From positions 7,099,057 through 7,163,056 of the forward strand of contig NC_133118.1 in NCBI RefSeq assembly GCF_022965805.1: DNA of 64,000 nt. Reading direction: 5' to 3'. The notes under the pieces were generated by a model. That model was given only the letters and a program-made list of their open reading frames with translations. It had not been told where the DNA came from and did not search any database. The stretch comes from Primulina eburnea (Eukaryota; Streptophyta; Magnoliopsida; Lamiales; Gesneriaceae). Shown here one piece after another: positions 23,217-36,400 of the stretch (position 1 is its first letter; each line of letters begins with the position of its first letter). The position numbers and the translations under genes are program-made.

Positions 23217-24358
23217 AGTTGAGAAGAAGAAGATTTTTTGTGAAGATTGAGAATGAATGGAGTGAGATATGAATTGGATTGAGTTGAGTGAGATTAGATC
23301 GTATACGTTTTTTATTTAATTAAATTATAAATTTTATTATATATAAAATTAAAATAAATTTTTTTATACAATAATAAAAAAATTAGTTTTTAAACTAGTT
23401 TAAAAAAAATAATAAAATAAATTACATTCACTCTCTTTTTTCTGATTTAACACCAATCCCGTTTTCCTTATTTTCCCAATTACCAGCAATTAGCTTTCCT
23501 ATTTTTTGAAATTGGAATTTGACAGGGATCGGGCTTTGATCTGAATGGACTCACCCACTTTCACCTACAAGTGGCTCAATTGAGCCCTTCCTACCTATAG
23601 TTTTGGAATTTTTTTTTTTTTTAAAATTGGAATTTGACAAGGTCTATTGACCTAAATTCCTCTCTTTTGGTAAATCGCCGGTTTGGCAACCTCAAATTGT
23701 TCGACTGGCTGCTGATTTTGTTTTAAAGAAGCTAACAATTCAAAAGGGTCTTCTTTGAATAAGCTCCTCGGTTGGAATTCCTCGCCTGAACCAATGGACT
23801 GGCATTCCTTCCGGGCAAATGTAAGCAATTTTAATTTTATTTCTGGGCTCAAAATATTTCTCTGCTCAAACTAAACTTGTAATTTTGATATTTTTAAAAT
23901 GATGACAAAGAAAAGAGGACACGAGCTTATATTGGCAAGGGAAAGAGAGCTCCATTTCACCTGCTACATGTTGTGTTATGTATTTGCTTACATAAGAAAC
24001 AATCTGATTTGTTTGTTTGTTTTATTTTTTTGGCTGGTTAATTTGTTTTGTTCTGATTTTTGTTCTTGTACATTCTAGGAGTTCTTCTAGGATGAATCAA
24101 ATACTTCTTGGATTGGATACGTTAGCTTCTTATCCTCCACATGCTCATTCAGTTCAGCGGGGAATCCTTAAAATATAATCATTTTATCCATTTAAATACA
24201 GAAGAGTGTATGACCGAGTGATCCTGCATCAACAATAACTGAAGGGTGTGTAATCTAGACCGTTTTCATAGTCCAACGAGAATTTTGCTTAAATATAGAA
24301 CATTCTCTGCTCTATACTGAAAAGGTTTATTGACCATGCGACCACCACAGCTCTTCTA
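23217..24358. other. Upstream region of the DA1-type gene
   Basis: AT-rich sequence between the Tekay-like LTR and the DA1-type start codon. It should hold the promoter and 5' untranslated region, possibly with an intron: GCAAATGTAAGCAAT near 23816 resembles a donor. No TATA box or cap site could be assigned with confidence. A motif built on AAATTGGAATTTGACA occurs twice (near 23510 and 23625). Confidence 0.4.
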
Positions 24359-24469
24359 ATGGGTTGGCTTAGTAAAATCTTGAAGGGTTCGAACCATAAA
24401 GTTTCCGAGGGGCATTATGATTTGAGATATGGAACTGATACGCTGGAGAATGATCCCTCTACTTCTTTT
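24359..24469 (+). CDS. DA1: DA1-type exon 1
   Basis: 111 bases, 37 codons, starting [10 protein letters not shown], which matches the MGW start usual for DA1 proteins and fixes the start codon. It ends in ACTTCTTTT before GTAAGA. Confidence 0.88.
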
Positions 24470-27400
24470 GTAAGATTTAATTTGATTCCTTAATGTTTCT
24501 GCCTCTATGTCATATTATGCTCTGATATCAAAGTGAACTTACAACTTTCTCAAAATAAAATATAGTTAATTGTGCTCTTGGCGGCATGTCGTACCGTTAA
24601 TGCTTTAGGATTTTTATTTATTTTGCTTAATTTCTCTAATTTTGGGCAATTTTTTTAACAGAAAAACATTTTCATTGTGAATCTTAATACAGGATTCATG
24701 GTCGGAGATTGAAGACATCGACCATGCGATTGCGCTCTCTCTTTCAGAAGAAGAAAAAGCAAAAACTTTTATTGGTGAGTTCTATAGTAACTTAATTTTG
24801 TGATATATTGGTAATCTATGAACTATAGTTCTATGAAGAGCCTTGTGATATGCATGATGATCCCGCCAAGAAACATAGATGAAGCCATTTTTTTCTATTT
24901 TTTTGGATGGTAATGGGTGGTTTTTTCAATGCAAATTTCTTACTTGCATAGTGCAGCATCTTACTCGAGATTCATTAGCTTACACTTTCGTAAGGCAATC
25001 ATTTTTTCTACAACCACCTGAGTGGGATTTTCTCTCCCTCGGCAAGAATCGTGGTTTACATAAGTTCATGTTTCAATTGCGGAAGGATTTTACACTTACA
25101 AAACCAAACAATAGTTTTTCCTAGCCATTAGACTATATTGCACCTAATCATTTATAATTATTAGGGAGGAAGGGATTTCAATATAGGTGTGCATGGCAAG
25201 AGTGGTGGATTGAAATAATTGATCATTTGAGTAATTGTAAACATAAGATGACTGGATAAAGCATAATCAGTTAATTCTTTGTTTTGAATTCTTGGTGACA
25301 AGATCAAATCTGAAGACTGAAATATTGTATAAAGTGGCCATTATATAATTTTCTTTTAATTGGAACTGTAAATTTTTAATTATTTTTAAAATTTGTTCTC
25401 CCTCAACTTTTCTCCAGTAATCAACTATTGAATTTCAATTAGTTAATTCTTTGTTTTGAAATATTTGTGCCAATTTTTTTCCAATTTTATTGGATGGTTA
25501 TGCATGATTTTTTCAAATTTAAATTTCTTACTTGCTTAGTGCAGCATCTTACTCGATAGTCATCAGCTTACACTTTTGTAAGGCAATCACATTTTCTACA
25601 ACCACCTGAGTGATATTTTCTCCTTTACACAAGTTAATGTTTCATTTGCGGAAGGATTTTACACTTATAAAAACCAAACACTAATTATTCCTGGCCATTA
25701 AAGTATGTAGCACCTAGTCATTTCTAATTATTAGCAATGGTTGTAAATAGAGGAAAAAGTCTTTCCATGTCGATTATTAGATGCCATGTCGATTATTAGA
25801 ATATTTTTATCATTTTTTATATGTATATAAAATCTTTCATCTTCTTTTATATGTAAACAATTTATGCCATTTCCATTTATTAGATATGTTGAATTTGTGA
25901 TATTAGAATATGATTTTATTAACGAACTACAAGTTTTAATTTATTTCTTAAGTCTGATTATATCTCTGTTGTGTTGATAATATATTTACTATGAATTGTG
26001 ATATCATTGGATATATCATGATAAATTGCACGGCAACAAGGATTTACATGCAGTAATATACTTTTAGCCGAAAATTTGAAAGAACGTTGCAAAAAAATAA
26101 ATATAAAAATGAAGAAAGTGGTCATAAGACTTTGATTTTCTTTAAAGATTTGGATTTTATAATTTAGATATTTGAAATGATCTAATTTATGTAACTTTGT
26201 TATTTGGGTATAACTTTATAATATTAGTTTGATCTTTTATTATGTAATGTTACAATTGAAACATGTGCTTATTGAATTAATATATATTTTTTTTGTAAGA
26301 AACAATATTTTATTAATAATAACTTGAGACAAGGTACATCAGTGGATTAGTAATCTACTGTCATCAAGAAGTACATGATATAAAATTTCTCTTAATGACA
26401 CACATATTATCAATCTCTCATCAAATCTAAAATCGAAACATTCTTAAAATCTTGATGAGTTCCAATCCACATTGCAATATTGATCTTTATTTTTTCCCAG
26501 CATTTTTCCAAAGTTTCTTCTTTGTCTTCAAAAATTCTTCGATTTCTTTTCAACCACACCGCCCAGCATACGCAATGCACCACTGATTGCCAAAATATTC
26601 TTCCCCTGGTACCAGTAAGCTGTCCCAAATCCATATAGAATAAATCCCTTGTTGACTTAGGAACGACCCAAACCAATCGAAGCTCTTGCAAAGCTCTAGC
26701 CCACAATTTTGTTTATGAATGAACAGTGGATGATCATATGATCCTGCGTCTCTGTTTCATTTTTGCATAGTACACACCAGTTTGGGCACAAGGCAATTGA
26801 CGGCCATCTTTTTTGAATCATCTCCGAGGTTGGTTGCTTACCCAGAGTTGCTGTCCAATAAAATATTTGGATTTTTTTTGGGATCGGAACTTTCCAAATA
26901 ACATTAAAAAGAGGAAAAACTGGAAAGCAAGTATCTGGAAAAAAGGAATCATAGAAGGATCTGACAGAGAAACTACCCGAAGAATCCCCACGCCACTCTA
27001 GATAGTCATCCACCCCTTCAACTAACCTAAAGGAATCTAAAACCCCTAATAACTCAGATAACTGAGAAATCTCCTCCTCTCTCACAGCTCTTCTAAAATG
27101 GAAATTCCATGAATGGGTAGACGTAACATTATCAAACTGGACGAAATGAACTATTGGTAGATTGTGAACTGTTGATAGCTGAAACTAGGCTGGAAAAATA
27201 TCTTTAAAAGAAGAATTCCCCCACCAAATATCCTCCCAAAATCTGACCTTGTTACCACCTCTCAACCTAACTGACACTCTCAGCTTAAAAGTCGGGTATA
27301 ATCGGGAATTAAACTTCCAAGGGCATCTGAACGTTTCGTTTCTTGCCAACCCCGCATCCCATCCATTTTCTTGCAACCTATATTTACTGACAATAATTCT

Positions 27401-30400
27401 TTTCCACAATGTTCCTCCTTCCTCAAAAAATCTCCACCGCCACTTTCCCAGCAATGCCTTGTTTCTCAATATAATATTCCCAATACCCAAGCCCCTTTTT
27501 CTTTCGGTTTACATACATGGTTCCACGCGACCAAGTGGCTATGAACATCTCCGTCCGCTCCATCCCATAAAAAATTTCTCGAAATCTTTTCCATTGAATC
27601 TGCTATATCTTTAGGAACCCTGAATAAAAACATGTAATAGATCGGAATAGAATTCAACACCGACGAAATCAGTGTTAATCTTACACCTCTTGACAAGAAG
27701 GCTTTCTCCCAACTTGCCAATTTTTTCGACATCCTAGCCACAACGGGAGCCCAAAAAGATGCTTGTAACGGATTGCAACCCAAAGGCACGCCCGAGTACT
27801 TAATAGGCCACATCTCCTTACCACATCCCACTTGTTGTGCTATCATTTCAATTTCTCCTTGATCACGGTGGATACCCAACAAAGCACTTTTTTCCCAATT
27901 GATTTTTAATCCAGACATATCACAAAACGCTCTCACCACTTGCACCAGGAACCTAATGTGATCTTCATTCTGCACAAAGAACAGTGTGTCGTCAGCAAAT
28001 TGAATGTGAGAAATCTCTATCTTGTTTCTACTCACCTCGATCCCCCTAATGAGATTCCTTTCCTTACCTTTATTAATCAATCTCCCCAACACATCCACTA
28101 CCAAATTGAACAAGAAAGGAGACAATGGGTCTCCTTGTCTAAGACCTTTAAACGCCCTGAATTTACCTCTCGGTCTCCCATTAATCATGACAGAGAAAGA
28201 AACATTCGATACACAACCTTTAATCCAAGATCTCCATCTTCTGCCGAACCCCTTATTCATGAGAACAAAATCCAGAAAATCCCAACTAACATTGTCATAA
28301 GCCTTTCGAAATCCACCTTCAAAACCCATCCCCTCTTTTTCTTTCTTCTCCCCTCTTCGAGCAATTCATTCGCTATGAGGCCACAATCTAGGATTTGTCT
28401 TCCTTCAACGAAAGCATTCTGAGATTCAGATATGATATGTGCTATCACTGTCTTAATTCTCGCTGTTAGGACTTTCGCTATGATCTTATACAAACTTGTT
28501 GTCAGGCTTATCGGTCTAAAGTCCTTCACTTTATTCGAATCCACTTTCTTTCGTATCAAACAAATATATGTTTCATTAGTCGCACCATTTATGATCCCAC
28601 TTTGAAAGAACTCATCAAAAACCTTCATTAGATCTCTTTTGACTATATCCCAACAATCTTGAAAAAAGCCAAAGTAAATCCATCTGCCCCCGAACTCTTC
28701 CCTCCATCACATTGAAAGACTGCTTTCTTAACCTCTTCTTCCGTGAATTGCTTTTCTAACTCTCGACTTAAATCATCTTCAATGGGGCACCACTCCACTC
28801 CTTCAATACCCCAACATCTCGTGTCTGTCAAACTGTATAAGTCCTTAAAGAACCTTAAAACAATGGAGACAATTTCATCCTCATCTGTTGTTATTGAACC
28901 ATCATTTCTTTCCAATCTATCAATGGTGGCCTTACTCTTCCGTTGATTTAGAAGTGAGTGAAAAAAATTCGTGTTTTGATCCCTCTTTGTAATCCATTTG
29001 ACCTTGCTCTTTTGATAATAGATTTGATTCTTACGACGTACCAACTCTTCAAGCAACAGTTTTGTTTTTTTCCTTTCATTCACTACTTCTTCCGATCCCC
29101 GACCCTCACTCTCTAAATCGTCTAATCTGCTGATTTTTTTTTGTTAATTCTGATGATTTCATTTCCACTCTCCCATAAACCTCTTCATTCCATTTTTTAA
29201 TGTCACCCTTCATTGCCTTGAGTTTCATCATGAATGTATATCCCTCCCATCCTTGAAACCTCGCATTATTCCACGACGATTGGGCCAATTTTTTGAAGCC
29301 TGGATCCCTTAACCACACATTTTCGAATCGGAAAGGCATCGGACCCCACTTACTTTTTACCAAATCAAAGACCACTGAGAAATGATCTGAGGTGATTCTT
29401 GGCAAGAGTGTTTGTCTATGATATGGAAAAATTTCAGTCCATCCCACCGTGAACAAGAATCTGTCTAATATGCAACATATGGGTGATTCCCTAAAATTCG
29501 ACCATGTGAACTTTCCATTCATTAAGGGTGGATCGCACAACTCTAGTTCCTGTATCAGTGAATCAAAACAGGACATACTTGAGGTCTGTGAACAACTATT
29601 AATTTTCTCTTGTAATGATCTGACAATGTTAAAATCTCCCCCCAAACACCATCTATCCCCACATAGCACCGCACCCTCGACCCTGCCAGTTCATCCCAGA
29701 AGATATTTCTTAATCTTGGTTGACATGGACCATAGACCGCTGTAAACCACCAATCATTATGAGCATCCTTTTGAATATGAATTGAAACCGAGAACTCCCC
29801 AATCAAATTATCCTTAACCGAAATGACCCTTGGATCCCACATAATCAGAATTCCTCCTGACCGACCAACTGCCGGTAAAGTGACCCACTCCACAAACCTC
29901 GACTTCCATATACTTGCAATAAATCTCCTATCCACCACCTCTTTTTTAATTTCCTGCAATACTATTAAATCTGGTTTTTCTTTGACAAGAACCGCACGTA
30001 ACAACCCTCTACGTGTCGATGAACCACCCCCTCTAATGTTCCATGAAACAATTTTCATCGATTCACATCAGCAGCCCCTGCATTCTCTCTGCAATTGCAT
30101 TCTTTTTTGAAAAGTTTTTTGGGCAAATTAAAAGCCCAAATTAAAAATATGAAAAATAATTTTTTTATTGGCCCTATCTATATATATATAAAAACAGAGT
30201 TGTCTGCTATTTTAAGTAATTTCCCGCCTAAATAGACATTCTAAAAAGAGAAATAATTGAAATTTGTTATTATAATAAATGATTAAATATATTTATTCAT
30301 TATTAAAACTGTATATTAATATTTTAACACTTTGAAAATTGAATCACTTCTAGGAATTACAAACCAAATTAAATTAAATTTCAAATTTCAAATCCAAAAA

Positions 30401-33400
30401 TTAAATTCTATTATAGGAATTATAAACCAAATTCAAATTTTTATTCAAATTTTAAATATGAATTCTGGAAATTCGAAACATGTTTCAAAAATCGTCCCTC
30501 GATTTTTTAATTTCATTTATTAAAAATATGAAATAATTATATTTTTTTCACCTCCTTCTAAATATTTGTTTTTAGTTCCCTGCAATTTTTAAAACATTTT
30601 TTTACCTCTCAATATTCATTTTCTATCTCCGTCCTTGACCAAAGTTATTCATTTTCATAATTAATTATGAACCGTAGTAACCATTCAATTGCCACGATCT
30701 CCCATCGTGTTGAATGAATTAATTAACATATTCATTAATTTAAATAATATTTTGTGCAACCAAATTATTGCATGCATGCGTATTAAATGGTCGTATATAT
30801 ATAAAAATTATTTAATTTCTAACACTTGAAAACTAATTTTAAGTTCACTCGAAGTTTATTGTATTATATATAAAGTAATATATGTAAACCTATAAACCGA
30901 CACTAGACTAACTAATTTCATATTATTAACAAGAAAATTATTAATCTATATTTATTTTATATAAGCTATACATGTATTATTGATTAAACAAAAAAGATAT
31001 TTTGTATAACAAGTTAAAGTTTTTTGGTTATTAAATGCATATTTTTAAATATTGAATTATTTATATATGTCTGTATAGTAAAGTATTTTGCTATGTCCAA
31101 TACTCCAATATGCCTTATCAAAATTTTATTATTATTTTTTCATACATTTTATTTTTTGATTTAAGAGTATTATTTATATTTTCATTATTTAATATGGTTC
31201 ACATGCACACACACACAACAAAGTATTTTTCATACCTGAAAAGTTTTTTGTCAAAATAATATGTTATAAAAAAAATATCGTTATTAATGTATTCATGTAC
31301 CGCATTAATATTTGAAACAAATATGAAATAAATAAATAATTAAATGTGAATTGAAAACAATTTATTTTTTAAAATTCAAATTTAAATTTGATGTTTTTTG
31401 AAGTTATAAACTACATTTAAGTATTTGCATTGATTATATCATTCTATTTAATTTCGATTATGATTTTAATTTGTGTGTTACTTTTATACAATTTATGTTT
31501 ACTGCTCTCTATCCCACTAAATAAAATATAAAAGTTTTTATATAATATTATTTATTTCAATTTTTATTTAAAAGAGTGTCGGTAATTTGTTGTTATTATA
31601 GTTATGTATCTTAATAGAACTTTAAAATATGTATTTTAATAAAAATTTAATATAAATATTTTTAACATGTCCAAAAAATATTAACTTTTTTAGTCAAAAT
31701 TTATTCTTAGAATAAATGAAAAAAAATTGAATTTTTAAAAAAATGTTTATTTATTCTTTCAAATTTTAATAAACAAAAAAATATAAGATTTATTAAATAT
31801 TTTTCTATTTTTTTATTTATAGCAGCTCCACATAACCAAGATAATAAGTTAATTTAACGACAAAATATTTTATCATCATTTAAGTATTTTTTCAAATGAC
31901 ATTAATTTTTTTGATATAATAATATTTAAAATTTAAATATATTTATTATATTAAATCAATAAATTTAAATAATTATTCAAACACTAATACTTACTAATTT
32001 TAATAATTAATTATATAAAATAACACTCCGTGCATAGCACGGGTGAAATACTAGTACCAAGTACAACAAGAAATGCGATTTGTTGGTTTGCCATAACACA
32101 CCAAAATTCATCTTATTATGTTAACACCGAGGAATCCGCCTGATGACATCTAGCCCCCGCCTAGGCGCTGGTCTCACGCACCATTAGCGTCTAGATAATT
32201 TTAGAACCATGATAATTTCTTTTAAATTGGGCCTACCAGATGGGTCGGGTACTGAGTACGGATACCCAAATGCCACTCCTAGCCTCACAATAGAATTGGG
32301 TTTTCTCGAATCTCTTACTTGGTAGAGACTATGTGAGACGTACCGTACTTTTAAACATACTTAAAATTTGCGAAAAAAATAAAATATTTTTAAATAAAAA
32401 AGTCTCTTTCAAAATGCCAAATAATTAAAATGCTTGAACAAATAATTGAAATTGTAAACAAATTTCAACAAGTTCTTGTTTGAAACATCATAAAGTAATT
32501 TGTTTAAAAAGATCGGAGTAAACAAATTTATCATGCATAAAAATAAAATCCTTGAAAACTAAGGTGGTCCTCGGGTTAGTCCACCGCACAGTCCGAGCCA
32601 GCTCATTGATCCCCGCTTTTCGTCTTCTCATACTCGTCCTCACCTGCATCGATCAAGTCTAGTGAGTCTAAAGACTCAACATGTATAAACTGTAAATAAC
32701 AACTTAAATTTCATAATTTAACCGTACCGAACAAACTCATCACCGAAGTAATAATTTATGACTTTCTAGACCACTCGGGACTTGACCACGTTTAATCAAC
32801 ATACTAAACCACGACTCGAACCACGAAACAATCTTGACATGAAGTATGAAATTTCCCAAGCAATGGAAGACACAGACCTCGCCTAAACCATAGTTCAACG
32901 TTCCCTATTCAAACCTCGTTAAGTCTAATCTAACCCCCACGAAGCTTGTACATAACGACCTACTAGTACCCAAAGGAAGCAATAACACCTAAACCCGAAC
33001 CCCGAAAATACCAGAACCAGCGCTGCAGCGCCTGTCTAGCGCCTACGCGCTACCCTTCAGCGCTGCAGTGCTGCTCTGCACGAGCCAGCAGCGCTGCGGC
33101 GCTTCAAATGCAGCGCTACGGCGCTAGCCGTGGGTGAACCAAACCCCAAAATGTCATCTTCTACCCATTTGCATCCCTATGACTCCTAATGCATCCTCAC
33201 CCTTACTGACTCGAAACGACGCACCGAGAAAAACCGTATGATCACCCACTCGACACACCTAAACGCAGCAATGACCACTCGGCGATTCCCAACGAAGCTT
33301 GCAATCAAATAACTCAAGAAACATGAAGAACATTTTTCAAAACCTCACAGTTTGAGCAGTCACACGAGAATGATCATAACTCACTCGTTTCTTGTCCAAA

Positions 33401-36400
33401 AATTACGAATTTACTGTCAAATCGAAAGTATCGAAGAGTACCACGTTTTATGTGTTGAAAGTTTTTCCAGAAAGTCGACCAAAAATTCACAGTACTCGAA
33501 ATGACAGCAGATTCGGTTTTGAGATCTAAAATTTTGATCCAAAATCGTTTCTAAACATTTTGCTCAAACTTTTGCACAGCATACATGGATTTTGCATACA
33601 ATACGCATCAAAATATTTACTACGACAAGATCGATGCAAAAATAAAAGAATATAAATGTCCTGATGATTAAACGCTCGAAGGTGACGAATACCGATGCGG
33701 TAGATCGCGGGAGATGACCGGATGACGATGCTACATGATTTTTGCTCGAAAACCAACGTAAATCTCCGGAAATTTCGCAAGGGAGAGTGGTGGCTGCTGC
33801 TAGAGCTCAAGAACCCTAGGTTTCTTTTCCAAAAAAAAAAATGAATGTAATGTGTGTGCGTAACTGGTCGTGCGTGTGTATAACTGTATCACACGTGCGT
33901 GTGTGGTTTTAGATTAGATGGTAATCAAGGGGCTAAACAAGTGTTTAAGTAGTTAATTAATAATAAAAGATAATATTAATCTAATTATTTACTCTCACTC
34001 AAAGATTTAATAATAATAACTGAGTGCCAATTACAAGATTAAAAGTTCTCAATATTCAAAATAGTATTTGAAAAGTTTAAAATCTCAAAATCATCTAATA
34101 AATTAAATTAGGCTTTAAAATGCTTAAAATTCCAATATCACTTAAAATAAAAATTTTCTTGACTTGAAATAAAATACTACATTTCAAGAATCGCCTAAAT
34201 CGTCACCGGTCTCTTTTCTCGATCCCGCATCGATTATTCTCCTGAAACATAAATCTCAAGAAAACATTTTAACGTGCATCAAATAACATGTAATAATTTA
34301 AAGTAATGCAAATCATAAATCGTGCATGGTTAAAAATCATTTTAAAAATTAAATAAATAATTTAACCATTTAATAAATGCAATGGTTTGCGTGTACTGAT
34401 TTTGGGCTTTACACTATGATTAATGGGAGATTGGAACTCCGTATGTTTCTGACCTTGAGTCCAATGCTTGTGTTCGGAAAGTACCTTTCTGTACCTTCTG
34501 GGCGCTATCTAAGTATTTTTTTGTTTGCATGTATTTTTTTATATTGTATATACCCGCACACTAAAAGTTATATTCTGTATATCTAATGTGGCATAGATAG
34601 TGAACCACAATTGGAAGAAGATGAACAACTTGCTAGGGCTTTTCAAGAGAGCTTGAATGTTCAGCCTCCACAGCAGCGACAGAGTAGAAACGACAGTGAT
34701 GCGACAAATGGATATGGACATGGAAATGAAAATATTTATCAACCTATATCTGTCCCGTATTCTACTAGCTTCAGGTATAGGTTGTTGACATTGCAGTTTG
34801 TGGAAATCCTTGAAGATCTACGAGATTTACTCACTGATATTTAGGGACTAATTTGATATACTTACTAAAATTAAATTTTCTGATTATTATCTTTTGATTC
34901 GTAGCTATCTTTTCCTTCTCTAGTTGTTATTCTAGTGGTATAAATGTTTGTACAATTCTCTTTGCGAGTAAGAAATAGAATTCCATCTTATGAATTTCTT
35001 CATGGTATCATAGAGGGTTGTAAACCTGTGATATAATTCCAATGACCAAATACGGAATGGCTTCGGACTCTGATGAAAGGGGCCTCACGAGCATTGAACT
35101 CCCAACCACCCCATAGTTGTGGAAAGTGGTTCACATCCTGTCACATGACACAAATGAATGGGCAAAACTACCTTCAGTGGTCACAATCTGTGATAATGTA
35201 CATTTGCAGCAAAGGTTTGGATGATTATCTTATCGGAAAAATCTCTGTTCCAAAAACTGATGACTCGAAGTGCAAAACCTGGAAGATAGGAAAAAATATG
35301 GTGATGTCTTTCCTTGTCAACTCATTGACAAAGGAGATCGGCGAAAATTTCCTTCTCTACAGCACAACCCATGAAATATGGGATGCTGCCAAGGAATTTT
35401 GCTCTGGTAAGGAAAACATATCTAAGATCTTCGAAATAGAAACCAAACTATCAGTCAATACTACCATATACTCACACGCCACTGGCAACGGTTGGATGTG
35501 TTTGAAGAGAACCAGTGGGGCTGTCCGGATGATGCAAAGAAATTTCGTGAAATTGTTGAAAGGAAAAGAATATTCGAGTTTAATTGGCCTTAACATGAAC
35601 CTAGATGAAGTTCAAGGGAGAATATCAGGGATGAAACCAATTCTGAATATTCGAGAAGTGTTCTCTGAAGTCCGCAGAGAATAAAACAGGAAAAAGGTGA
35701 TAACGGAGGAACAAACAACCAACTATTCTACAGAGAACTCAGCTTTGGCAGCACGAGGCACTCAACAAGTCGATAGTGACAGTGGACAAAGAAAAGGGAA
35801 GTTATGGTGTGAAAAATGCAAGAAGCCTACTCACAACTTAGACACTTTGTGAGGCCCGGGGCCGAAGAGGGCGGGGGGTGATCGCCGGTGCCATCAGTTG
35901 CACGGACAATGAGCGGCTCCTGGCAGGCTTCTAGGTGGAGGGAACATGAATGAACCGACCCACATGGGAATGAGAGGGATTCCGAGATTGTGCAATGTAA
36001 TGGACTGAACAGTTGAAGAGGGCTTAAAAAGATTTGATTGGTACTACTCATATCACGAAGGTGCATCTTCTTTTCGGTAGCTCATCACATAAGAACTTTA
36101 AAGTTAAGCGTGCTTGACTTGGGGAAATTTTGGGATGGGTGACCTCCTGGGAAGTTTCCCAGGGTGCGTGTGAGTGAGGACATAAGCATGCTGGAAAGAC
36201 TCGTCTTGGTACAGTGAGGATAGTCGTCGAATCTGGGGCGTTACAAGTGGTATCAGAGCCAGGTTCTCTTAGTACGGTGTGGTTCGGGGACGAACCAAGC
36301 GGAAGCTGGTGGGCATGTGAGGCCCGGGGCCGAAGAGGGCGGGGGGTGATCGCCGGTGCCATCAGTTGCACGGACAATGAGCGGCTCCTGGCAGGCTTCT

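Larger units (their letters stand above)
26288..30090 (-). mobile_element. L1-type LINE, decayed, lacking ORF1
   Basis: On the minus strand, ORF2 starts at 30058 and its remains run to about 26410, followed by an untranslated tail that ends in a T-run (26287-26295, poly-A on the sense strand). Endonuclease, reverse transcriptase and a C-terminal zinc-knuckle-like region lie in order across at least seven broken frames. Little sequence upstream of ORF2 is left, so the copy is 5' truncated just before ORF2. No clear target-site duplication was found. It is related to the LINE at 48050-53223 and lies in the opposite orientation. Confidence 0.9.
24775..34596 (+). other. DA1-type intron 2 (9822 bp)
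   Basis: Runs from GTGAGT to CATAG. It contains a 250-270-bp internal duplication, a minus-strand LINE, a Helitron-like element and a solo LTR, described separately. The remaining original intron sequence is at most about 2 kb. Confidence 0.9.

Noticed and set aside
23652..23852. 66-codon minus-strand frame upstream of the DA1-type gene
   Set aside because: No motif; it overlaps the presumed 5' region of the DA1-type gene and is more likely untranslated sequence.
26270..30176. Target-site duplication of the minus-strand LINE
   Set aside because: No convincing repeat was found; AT-rich flanks give only short chance matches, and the 5' end may be buried by the later Helitron-like insertion.
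36058..36175. 5S rRNA gene
   Set aside because: The 5S-like segment is part of the Cassandra LTR and recurs in the second LTR; it diverges from a full 5S sequence.
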